From positions 5,972,501 through 6,036,500 of the forward strand of contig NZ_CP012109.1 of NCBI RefSeq assembly GCF_000280925.3: a stretch of DNA of 64,000 bases. The letters run 5' to 3'. Each line of letters opens with the position of its first letter. Positions within the stretch are counted from its first letter, which is position 1. The DNA comes from Myxococcus hansupus (GTDB lineage: Bacteria > Myxococcota > Myxococcia > Myxococcales > Myxococcaceae). This document shows, piece after piece, positions 34,044 through 41,498 of this stretch. A program made the position numbers and the translations under genes. The notes beneath the pieces were generated by a model that worked only from the letters and a program-made list of their open reading frames with translations, was not told where the DNA came from and ran no database searches.

Positions 34044-36386
34044 TCAAAAATGGTAGCGAACACCGAGCCGCACCTGTCGTGGAAATGACGGGCGCAGCGA
34101 CGACGGGCTCTCCAGCCACGCGGGGCCCCGAGGCTCCCCCCGCGCCCAGGGCTGCGCGTTGAGGAGGTTGAACGCATCCAGGCCGATCGACAGCCCCGCG
34201 ATGTTCGTCATGCGATGCCCCACGGACAGATGCGCATCCAGCACATGGCTCCAGGCTGGGAAAGCTGTCAGTGCCCGCTCCTGAGGCGTGCCCGACGCCC
34301 CTGAATAGGACATCGCCACGCGGACGAAGCGCCGGGCGTCCAACACGAAGATCCGGTAGCTCGTCACTTGGATGGAGTGCGTGCGGTCGTCGTCAAGCAA
34401 GTGAGGCCGCGCCCGTGGCAGCCCGGACTCATCGCCCAGCGGGTCCGTCTGCGTGCCATGCAATTTCGAGCGCGTGTAGTGGAACTCAGATAGCCACGAC
34501 CCCCATTGCGTGTTCATCGATAGCGTCACGGCATCGTGGTTTCGAACAGCCCGGGGAAGAATCGCCAGGCTCCCGGCTCCGGGATTTCCAATCAGAACGC
34601 CCTCTCCCCCAAGGGTCGGCATGGACGTCAACGCGGCCCCCGAGCTGCGCCGGGCGTACTGTGCCTTCAACTGGAGGGAGAGTCCGCTCTCTCCAAGATT
34701 GAAGAACTCGTGAGTCGCCACGAGGAGAAACTCATGGGACGACGCAGGTGCCAGTCCAGGATCGATGGTGATGAGCCGCCCCTGCGCTGAGTCCAGGAGT
34801 CCGAGCGGAACTTGATCATGGTACTTCGCATAGTGCGCGATGAGCGTCGTCCCGTACCTCGGTATTGGATGGACGACCACACCCGCATGTGGAGAGAGTT
34901 GATATGAAACGAACGCGGTGCGTCCCTGAGAAGGAGCCCGTAGCGACTGCATGTCATAGCGGACACCGCCATTGATGGTGAGCCACGGACGCACGTCCCA
35001 CCGGTCCTGCACGAAGCCCCCCAGGACCGTGCTTCCGGCACGGGAACCCGTCGGCAGGAACCTGACATGCGCAATGTGCTCCGTATCGAAGCCTGCCTGG
35101 AAGATGTGGGTCCCGATGGCATGCAGCAGATAATGGGCCTGGACCTTCATCTGGACGTTCTGCTGGGCCCGGCCGGACTCGACCGCCAGGGTGCGGTGAG
35201 TGGACTGGTGGCGCAGCCACCCAGACTGGAGCGTCAGCAGCAAGGCGTTGTCCAGGAATGCCCCGGAGTACTCGAGCATCGCCATGGCAGTGTCGCTGTC
35301 GCTTGAGGTGGAGTCGTCCAGCCCTCGCGTTTCGGACGGCATTCCGATGAGGGACAGCGAGAGACGATGCGGGGGTGAAACTTCGTAGTTGAGACGGACC
35401 AGCGCCTGAACGCCGTGCTGATCCACCCAGTGTCCTTGCTCCTCGGTGCGACTGAACACGGGGGTCACACCAGCGAAGAAGGTCAAACGATTCGGGACAA
35501 CGGGACCGCCCAGCGTCGCGCCGAACTCTCCCATGTGACGAAACCGCTCCGTGCTCGAGAAGTCAGTGCCAGACACGGGAAGGGTACCGGCGGGCCCCGC
35601 CAGAACCCCCGGCGCCCAGTAGGCGAAACTGGAGCCGTAGAAGCGAGAGCATCCCGACTTCAAGCGCGATTCGATGACACCACCATTCGAACGAGCATGA
35701 CTGGGCATGGCCCCTTCCGACCGCACCGTCACCAGGCTGGCGAACTCGATGCTGAGCGGGAGCAGGTTCCCCCCTGAGATGGCATCGCGGGTCGAGAGCC
35801 CCTGCAACTGAAAGCCATTCTCGGACGCCGACCCACCGCGAATGGAGAAACCGGAGGGGACCTCCAATGCACCTGGAACGCGCTCCGCCAGTCGCTCCGC
35901 GGCGCGAAGGCCGCTGGTCCAGCGCAGGGGCAAACGGCTCGGCAACCGCTCGAACAGGTCTGGAGCGAAATGCCAAGGCGCCGGATGATGCAACGCATCC
36001 GAGTCGATGCCACATCGCACGAAAAAATGGGGCTGCTCGTAGTGCAGCAGCACATCGACTCGGAACGGCGACTCCTCCGCGGGCACGACCTGCGCCTGAA
36101 CGTGAGGCTTGTACACTTCCGCTTCGAACCGGAGCACGTAGGCGCCAGGTGGGACGGGCCCGAGACGGTACTGCCCGACGGCATCCGTGACGGTGGACAA
36201 CTCCCCTTTCAGCGAGTGAGCACTCGCCGTGACGCGGACACCGGGAACAGGGCTGTTCAACCGTGCCTCACGAACCGTGCCTTCGAGCACGATCGGAGCT
36301 GGCGATGATGCGCCCAAAGACACCATCGCGGCGATTACCGCACCCACGAGCCGCGGCAGGTCAATGCAGCATCGACGCCTGGCCAT
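34044..36386 (-). CDS. TonB-dependent receptor-like outer-membrane protein (Oar-like)
   Basis: About 780 residues. Short signal sequence (LPRLVGAVIAAMVSLGAS), then a carboxypeptidase-regulatory-like domain (VLEGTVREARLNSPVPGVRV...GQYRLGPVPPGAYVLRFEAE), a plug-like segment with FSIRGGSASENGFQLQG, and a large beta-barrel ending in RLGVRYHF with terminal Phe. This layout matches Oar-type receptors, which can take up or export substrates; Oar of Myxococcus is needed for a protease-signal secretion. The ligand here is unknown, and no clear TonB box was seen. The start is uncertain: ATG 36386 fits the signal peptide, ATG 36416 adds ten residues. Confidence 0.85.
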   Translation of the reverse strand: MARRRCCIDLPRLVGAVIAAMVSLGASSPAPIVLEGTVREARLNSPVPGVRVTASAHSLKGELSTVTDAVGQYRLGPVPPGAYVLRFEAEVYKPHVQAQVVPAEESPFRVDVLLHYEQPHFFVRCGIDSDALHHPAPWHFAPDLFERLPSRLPLRWTSGLRAAERLAERVPGALEVPSGFSIRGGSASENGFQLQGLSTRDAISGGNLLPLSIEFASLVTVRSEGAMPSHARSNGGVIESRLKSGCSRFYGSSFAYWAPGVLAGPAGTLPVSGTDFSSTERFRHMGEFGATLGGPVVPNRLTFFAGVTPVFSRTEEQGHWVDQHGVQALVRLNYEVSPPHRLSLSLIGMPSETRGLDDSTSSDSDTAMAMLEYSGAFLDNALLLTLQSGWLRHQSTHRTLAVESGRAQQNVQMKVQAHYLLHAIGTHIFQAGFDTEHIAHVRFLPTGSRAGSTVLGGFVQDRWDVRPWLTINGGVRYDMQSLRAPSQGRTAFVSYQLSPHAGVVVHPIPRYGTTLIAHYAKYHDQVPLGLLDSAQGRLITIDPGLAPASSHEFLLVATHEFFNLGESGLSLQLKAQYARRSSGAALTSMPTLGGEGVLIGNPGAGSLAILPRAVRNHDAVTLSMNTQWGSWLSEFHYTRSKLHGTQTDPLGDESGLPRARPHLLDDDRTHSIQVTSYRIFVLDARRFVRVAMSYSGASGTPQERALTAFPAWSHVLDAHLSVGHRMTNIAGLSIGLDAFNLLNAQPWARGEPRGPAWLESPSSLRPSFPRQVRLGVRYHF

Positions 36387-36797
36387 GCAGGGCGAACCCC
36401 GCCGTTCCGCTTCCATCCGATGCAGCGAACCACCCAGCCGCCACGGGCAGCTTCATCGTTTCAGCATGAAATCCTCACGGGGCTGGCGAACCAGCCCCGA
36501 ATCGAAGGGCGCCGTCCAGCAACACCGTGTCGGCTCAGTTTGCCGTCGGACACAACGAGGCACCGCTCGACCGGCGAGATGAGCGCCCCTGTGCATCTCG
36601 ACCCATGCGCCCCTCGCGCGGGTTCACGCTGGCGGTATGCGTCCCCGAAACCCCAGTGGGCCAGGCGAACAATCAGTCGGCTGAAGGCCACTCCATCGGC
36701 CCTGAGCCCGCCACGAACACCTTCACTCGCCTGACACGTTCGTCGCTGCTACCGTCCCCGCCCCCATCATTACCGCGCCCCAACCGAGAGGAGATGC
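36387..36797. other. Divergent intergenic region (TonB receptor / methyltransferase)
   Basis: About 410 bases without a gene. A single TGACACGTT, a partial match to the palindrome family at 9.5 and 19.7 kb, occurs at 36732, 66 bases before the methyltransferase start. Otherwise nothing recognisable. Confidence 0.45.
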
Positions 36798-38006
36798 ATG
36801 GCCACAGGCTTCGAGTCTTACAAGATGGTGGATCCCCTGCTCGTGGCGAGCGTCCGGGAAGCACTGCTCCAGTCCTACTTCTCGGAGTATGACCCCGCCT
36901 TCTTGAGGACCCCCGCTGGGCAGGCCGACATCGTGGACCACGTGGACGGGCGCTACAACCGCTGCGTCGACCATGTGCTCCCGTGGTTGGCGCGGTACAT
37001 CGACCTCCGCGCAGCGAACATCGTCGAGTTGGGTTGTGGCACAGGGTCCAGCACTGCGGCATTTGCCCAGGTGGCCCGTCGCGTCTCAGGCTACGACATC
37101 CACGCGGCGTCTGTGACGGCCGCTCGCAGCAGGGTTCAGGCACTTGGTCTGAGCAACGTCGAGCTGAGCGTCGACCAGCCAGAGACGCTGCTCGAGACGC
37201 TGAAGAAGAAGCACCCGGATGGGGCCGACGTCTTCATGCTGTATGCGGTACTCGAGCATCAGACCCCAGCGGAACGGCTGGAGACGCTCCGTACGGGGTG
37301 GAAGCTCCTCCGGCCCGGGGGCCTCCTCGTCGTCGTGGATACGCCCAATCGGCTGACCTACTTCGACGCGCACACCTCGCTCATGCCCTTCTTCCACTTC
37401 CTGCCCCCCGAGCTGGGCTGGCCCTATGCCTCGCGCTCCCCGCGTGAGGATTTCCGCAATGCCATGGGGAAGGTCTCGGCGGAGAAGGCGCCCATGCTCC
37501 TGACGCGCTGGGGGATTGGCGCCAGTCACCATGAGCTCGAGCTCGCCCTGGGAGAGCTCGACCCGTTGCTGGTGGGAACCGGCTTCGAGCCGGAAATCCT
37601 CGAGATGTTCCCCGTCACGCTCGACGAGGAGCTGCTGCACATCTACGTGGAGCGAAGTGGCGCCCCGGTGCCTCTGGCCTTCACCCGGAACACCCTGAAC
37701 TTCGTCCTTCGCAAAGGGGACAACACGGACTTCATCGCCCGCCGGACCGCGCCACCGCCCCTGCGGCACATCACCCTCGCGACGGAGGCAGAGGCGCGCA
37801 TCCAGGCCCTGGAGCAGCAAGCCGCCGCGGACGCGCAGCGGCTCCAGGCGCAGACCGAGCGCATCCAGGCCCTGGAACACCAGGTCGCCACGCCTCCACT
37901 GCGACACCAGCTCGTCGACCGACTCAATGGTGCGTTCAAGAAGACCGCGCTTCATGGGAAGGCGCGCAAGCTCGTCGAATGGTCATTGAAGCGCGGCGCT
38001 CGCTGA
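36798..38006 (+). CDS. Class I SAM-dependent methyltransferase with C-terminal coiled coil
   Basis: About 402 residues. Motif I ELGCGTGSST (77-86), followed by SGYDIHAASVTAA, a post-I acidic Asp, and LRPGGLLVVVDTPNRLTYFD. The last ~75 residues contain a heptad-like helix with two IQALE repeats (RIQALEQQAAADAQRLQAQT, RIQALEHQVA) and a basic tail. The layout resembles methyltransferases of polysaccharide or glycan gene sets, but no glycosyltransferase is nearby, so the substrate is open. Ribosome site GAGGAG five bases before the ATG. Cytoplasmic. Confidence 0.88.
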   Translation: MATGFESYKMVDPLLVASVREALLQSYFSEYDPAFLRTPAGQADIVDHVDGRYNRCVDHVLPWLARYIDLRAANIVELGCGTGSSTAAFAQVARRVSGYDIHAASVTAARSRVQALGLSNVELSVDQPETLLETLKKKHPDGADVFMLYAVLEHQTPAERLETLRTGWKLLRPGGLLVVVDTPNRLTYFDAHTSLMPFFHFLPPELGWPYASRSPREDFRNAMGKVSAEKAPMLLTRWGIGASHHELELALGELDPLLVGTGFEPEILEMFPVTLDEELLHIYVERSGAPVPLAFTRNTLNFVLRKGDNTDFIARRTAPPPLRHITLATEAEARIQALEQQAAADAQRLQAQTERIQALEHQVATPPLRHQLVDRLNGAFKKTALHGKARKLVEWSLKRGAR

Positions 38007-38049
38007 ACCCAGCGGTGTCTCTGGCCGCATGCAACATTTGCAGCGGCAA

Positions 38050-38102
38050 GGGAAATCCAGACCAAGGCGCCGCTGACCTTCACGGCGCCTCGTGAATTTC
38101 CC
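38050..38102 (+). terminator. Two-step hairpin after the methyltransferase gene
   Basis: Outer stem GGGAAAT (38050-38056) with ATTTCCC (38096-38102); inner stem GGCGCCG (38066-38072) with CGGCGCC (38083-38089). It sits between the methyltransferase stop and the next start at 38148. Terminator or mRNA 5' structure of the next gene. Confidence 0.6.
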
Positions 38103-38147
38103 TGAATCCAATGCCAGACTTGGCGCACCTCCCTTGAAAGGTGCGTC

Positions 38148-39680
38148 ATGCGCTGGAACCCCCGAAGCCTCGCGGAAGCGCTGTGCTTCCTCACCCTGCC
38201 CCTCGCCCTGCCCGCGCAGGCCCAGGCCACCAATGTCGCGCTGAACAAGCCCGCGACAGCGTCCTCGATTCACTCGGTCGGTTATCCCACGCAGTTCGGA
38301 CCCGCCAAGGCCTTCAACGGCATCATCAACACGGCAGACCGCTGGTCGTCGGCCGTCTCGCCGCTGCACTCGAATCCGGAATGGCTGGAGGTGGACCTCC
38401 AGGCCGCGCATGGCGTGACAGGCATCACCCTGTATGTCAGCCGGGACAACACCTACGGGCGGATGGTCGACTTCGATGTGCTGTACCGGGCCAGCGACAC
38501 TGGGAGCTACCAGGTCGTCCCGGGCGGCGCCATCACCGGGAACACGGAGAACATCCGGACCCTCACCTTCACGCAGCCCGTGAATGCTCGCTACGTGCGA
38601 CTCCAGTGCAAACTGGCGACGAATGACAACCTCTGCCGGGTCCGCGAGCTTCAGGTCTTCGGGACCGCGCTCACGAATCAGCCCCCCAGCGTCTTCGCGG
38701 GCAACGACACAACCCTCACCCTGCCCGACAACTCCGCGCCCCTCCAAGGCTCCGCCACCGACAGTGATGGCACCATCGCGCACTACCTCTGGGAGCAGGT
38801 CTCGGGACCATCGACCGCGACACTACTGAGCGCCACGTCTCCCAGCGCGACCGCCACGGGACTGGTGGCGGGCGTGTACGTCTTCCGGCTCACCGCCACG
38901 GACAACCAGGGCGCCACGGGCTCAGACGTCGTGAGCATCACCGTGAACCCAGCGAGCGCGCCAGCGGATCCCCGCGCGGGCAAGCTGCACGTCTGGAACC
39001 GGGGCGGGCGGTATGACGCCGCCGTCTTCCTGCCCAAGGCGTACGGGACGCAGCCAGGAAAGAAGTACCCCGCGGTGCTCTCGCTGCACGGCCGCGTCGG
39101 CACCACGCTCAGCGATGACCACACGGAGGTGGGGACGAACCCGGAGGGCTTCATCCGGCAGCTCACGCCGGGCAAGCCGCTGGTCGACACCTTTCCCGGC
39201 ATCGTCATCGCGCCCAACGGGCCTCGCGTGGGAGCGCCGCTGGACACGTGGTGGCAGGTGGACTCCACCCACCTGGTCATCCAGCAGGCGCTGGCGCTCT
39301 ACGACATCGACCCGGAGCGGGTGACGGTGACGGGCCTGTCCGCGGGCGGCAGCGGTGTCAACGAGCAGATGAAGAAGTACCGCGCGACGTATGCCGGCGG
39401 CGTCCCCATCGCGTACTTACCGCCCACGATGGATGAGCCTTGCGACCTGGCGAACTTCCCCATCTGGGCTTCTGGCAACACGGATGACGGCGTCTTCTCC
39501 GTCCACCGCTGGACCCATGCCACCACGGGTTTCTACACGGTGGTGCGACAGTGCCCGGGCTACACCGGTGAGTTCCTGCTCACCGTGAATCCCAGCGGTG
39601 GTCACAGCGGCTGGGACGCGTTCTGGAGCCGCTCCGACGTGCAGAACTGGCTCGTGAGCCAGCAGCGCAAGGCGCCTTGA
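38148..39680 (+). CDS. Secreted esterase-like protein with discoidin (F5/8-C) and PKD domains
   Basis: About 510 residues. Signal peptide ending LALPAQAQA. Residues ~28-172 form a discoidin/CBM32 fold (NVALNKPATASSIHSVGYPTQ, AFNGIINTADRWSS, NARYVRLQC). Residues ~175-265 form a PKD-type domain (PPSVFAGNDTTLTLPDNSAP...DNQGATGSDVVSITV). The C-terminal part is an alpha/beta hydrolase with nucleophile GLSAGGSG (Ser398) and His486 in SGGHSGWDAF, similar to LpqC/feruloyl-esterase-like enzymes. Likely acts on polysaccharide or its acyl groups outside the cell. AAAGGTG is placed before the ATG. Confidence 0.88.
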   Translation: MRWNPRSLAEALCFLTLPLALPAQAQATNVALNKPATASSIHSVGYPTQFGPAKAFNGIINTADRWSSAVSPLHSNPEWLEVDLQAAHGVTGITLYVSRDNTYGRMVDFDVLYRASDTGSYQVVPGGAITGNTENIRTLTFTQPVNARYVRLQCKLATNDNLCRVRELQVFGTALTNQPPSVFAGNDTTLTLPDNSAPLQGSATDSDGTIAHYLWEQVSGPSTATLLSATSPSATATGLVAGVYVFRLTATDNQGATGSDVVSITVNPASAPADPRAGKLHVWNRGGRYDAAVFLPKAYGTQPGKKYPAVLSLHGRVGTTLSDDHTEVGTNPEGFIRQLTPGKPLVDTFPGIVIAPNGPRVGAPLDTWWQVDSTHLVIQQALALYDIDPERVTVTGLSAGGSGVNEQMKKYRATYAGGVPIAYLPPTMDEPCDLANFPIWASGNTDDGVFSVHRWTHATTGFYTVVRQCPGYTGEFLLTVNPSGGHSGWDAFWSRSDVQNWLVSQQRKAP

Positions 39681-39696
39681 GCCCGGCCTCCGGGGA

Positions 39697-40377
39697 CTAC
39701 AGCCGGACCTGCAGACGCAGGCCCGGCTGGAGCCAGAAGTGAGGTGACTTGGATTCGATGTCCACGGGGACCTCCCAGGGTCCCGCTGTCAACGAGGCGC
39801 GGGAGAACTGCCCCGCCGTGGCGGTGAGGAAGGGGCCCACCCAGACATGCGCATGGACCTTGAAGTCCATCCCGAAGTCGACGTGAGCAAACTCCAGCCC
39901 CTTGTAGTTGCCGGAGCCCTGGTGGGTCCCCTCCACGGAGGCGTCGAGCCGGGTGAACTCATAGCCAATGCCCGCTCCGAGCCAGGGCCGCACCGATGAA
40001 TCCGAAAAGAAGTGGTAGCTGACGTCCACGCCGAACCGCAGCACCCGGCCTCCGCAATCCACCCCCGTGGGACAGACGTCTGGTTGGAGCCGCGCGATTC
40101 CAAACTGGCCGTAGAGCCCCAGATAGACGTTCGCATTGACGAAGTAGCCCATGTCGACTTGTGGCGCGAAGACGCCGCTGATCCGCTCGTCCATGGAGAA
40201 GCCCTCGTAGAAGTCACCGATAGGAACGCCGTAGCTGCCGCGAACCCCCACGGCAATCCCGGAGCCGGTGCCCTTCTTGTCGGACGCAGCCCCCTGGGCT
40301 GCGGCAGCGGGAACAATCAGCAAGAGCATGGCGGGAGTCAGGAGCGACGCGACCGAGCTTCGGAGAGTTGAGTTCAT
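39697..40377 (-). CDS. Outer-membrane beta-barrel protein
   Basis: About 226 residues. Signal peptide MNSTLRSSVASLLTPAMLLL...PAAAAQG. Alternating strands with Gly turns (AVGVRGSYGVPIGDF, VDMGYFVNANVYLGLYGQFG, RVLRFGVDVSYHFF, VRPWLGAGIGYEFTRLD) fit an eight-stranded OmpW/OmpX-like barrel; the last residues are GLRLQVRL. Function unknown, probably structural or small-solute related. The ribosome site is poor. Convergent with the esterase gene, 16 bases apart. Confidence 0.85.
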   Translation of the reverse strand: MNSTLRSSVASLLTPAMLLLIVPAAAAQGAASDKKGTGSGIAVGVRGSYGVPIGDFYEGFSMDERISGVFAPQVDMGYFVNANVYLGLYGQFGIARLQPDVCPTGVDCGGRVLRFGVDVSYHFFSDSSVRPWLGAGIGYEFTRLDASVEGTHQGSGNYKGLEFAHVDFGMDFKVHAHVWVGPFLTATAGQFSRASLTAGPWEVPVDIESKSPHFWLQPGLRLQVRL

Positions 40378-40735
40378 GGCGAGGTGGTGGAGGCGTGAGT
40401 GGAATCACCGCTGGCGGAGTCGAGCCCGCGCCAGTGCAAGCAGGCGGCCATCCACGCCCCGCTGCGATTCCAAGAGGGTTCGCGAAGCACGGACCACGGC
40501 CTGTGCATCCAGGTGCACAGGTGTGCGCCGCCTTACGCCAACGACAGAAGGCGCGGTGGCCACTTCCTTCGCGGCCTCCCTATCGCAACGCAATTTCGCC
40601 AGGACAGTGAAACCCGAGCGTCCACCACTCAATGGAACGCAAGCGCACCGCGTACGGCTTTGCCTCCGTGCGCCACCGGCCGTGCCACCATTCCCAGCCC
40701 CAAACATGCCCATATTGGGCAGAGGAGACACCCTC
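40378..40735. other. Divergent intergenic region (beta-barrel / I36 inhibitor)
   Basis: About 360 bases without a supported gene or clear regulatory repeat; it should hold both promoters. Confidence 0.5.
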
Positions 40736-41128
40736 ATGAACCGGCTCACGCTCCGGCGTTCCACCCTCCTGGCTCTTGGCGCGGCGGCTGCCTTCGGGTG
40801 CGCCATGACGGCGCTGCTCACCCCCGTCCCGGCCGCCGCCGAGGACAACCCTCCCTGCCCCTTCAGCGGCGTCCTCTGTCTGTTCGACGGCCCTGACTTC
40901 ACCGGCGAGATGTGGAACGTGATGGCCTGGCCGCCGGGCGGCGCGGGGACGTGCGTGAACCTCCCCGAGCATGGCTGGGAAGGCAGGGCCGTGTCCGCCA
41001 TCAACACCGGGCCCTATACCGCGTCGCTGTTCTTCAACGAGGACTGTGTTGGCGGGCCCTACCCTATCGGCCCGGGAGAGTGGGTCAGCCCGCTCGGATT
41101 CGCGCCCCAGAGCGTCTGGGTGTACTGA
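40736..41128 (+). CDS. Secreted peptidase-inhibitor I36-like protein
   Basis: About 130 residues. Signal peptide (STLLALGAAAAFGCAMTALL...VPAAAEDN), GAGGAG eight bases before the ATG. The mature part, CLFDGPDFTGEMWNV then GRAVSAINTGPYTASLFFNEDC, matches the short beta/gamma-crystallin-like fold of family I36 inhibitors (SMPI-like). Four Cys could pair in two disulphides. It is followed seven bases later by a small lipoprotein gene. Inhibition of a metalloprotease is inferred from the family only. Confidence 0.82.
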   Translation: MNRLTLRRSTLLALGAAAAFGCAMTALLTPVPAAAEDNPPCPFSGVLCLFDGPDFTGEMWNVMAWPPGGAGTCVNLPEHGWEGRAVSAINTGPYTASLFFNEDCVGGPYPIGPGEWVSPLGFAPQSVWVY

Positions 41129-41135
41129 GCAGGCC

Positions 41136-41450
41136 ATGCACAGACACCTCCTCCTGTCCCTCGGGGTCCTTGCCCTCTCCGGCTGCACGGTCGCCCGGCC
41201 CGCCACCCTGACTGTTCCCAAGGAGCGCGCCGCGGAATGCCGGAGCATCTGCTCGGACCTGGACATGCGATTGGGCGCGGTCGTGGTCATCATGAACAGC
41301 GCGGGCTGTGTCTGCGAGCCTCGCGACGAAGAGACCACCACGCCACCGCCCCACAGCTCCACCGCGGTCATCGGCGGCGCCGCCATCCACACCGTCATCG
41401 AGCTCGACCGCAGGGCGCAGGTGGGGCAACAGTCACAGCGCACGCGGTAG
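41136..41450 (+). CDS. Small lipoprotein (104 aa)
   Basis: Starts MHRHLLLSLGVLALSGCTVA, a textbook lipobox (LSGC). The mature part has three further Cys (AECRSICSDLD, SAGCVCEP has two) and a hydrophobic Gly/Ala stretch near the end. It follows the I36-like gene by seven bases on the same strand, so they are probably co-transcribed and translationally coupled. No family recognised. Confidence 0.8.
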   Translation: MHRHLLLSLGVLALSGCTVARPATLTVPKERAAECRSICSDLDMRLGAVVVIMNSAGCVCEPRDEETTTPPPHSSTAVIGGAAIHTVIELDRRAQVGQQSQRTR

Positions 41451-41498
41451 CGACCGTCGCACAGGCTCGCGGGAGGCGGCGCACCCGACACCGCCCGC

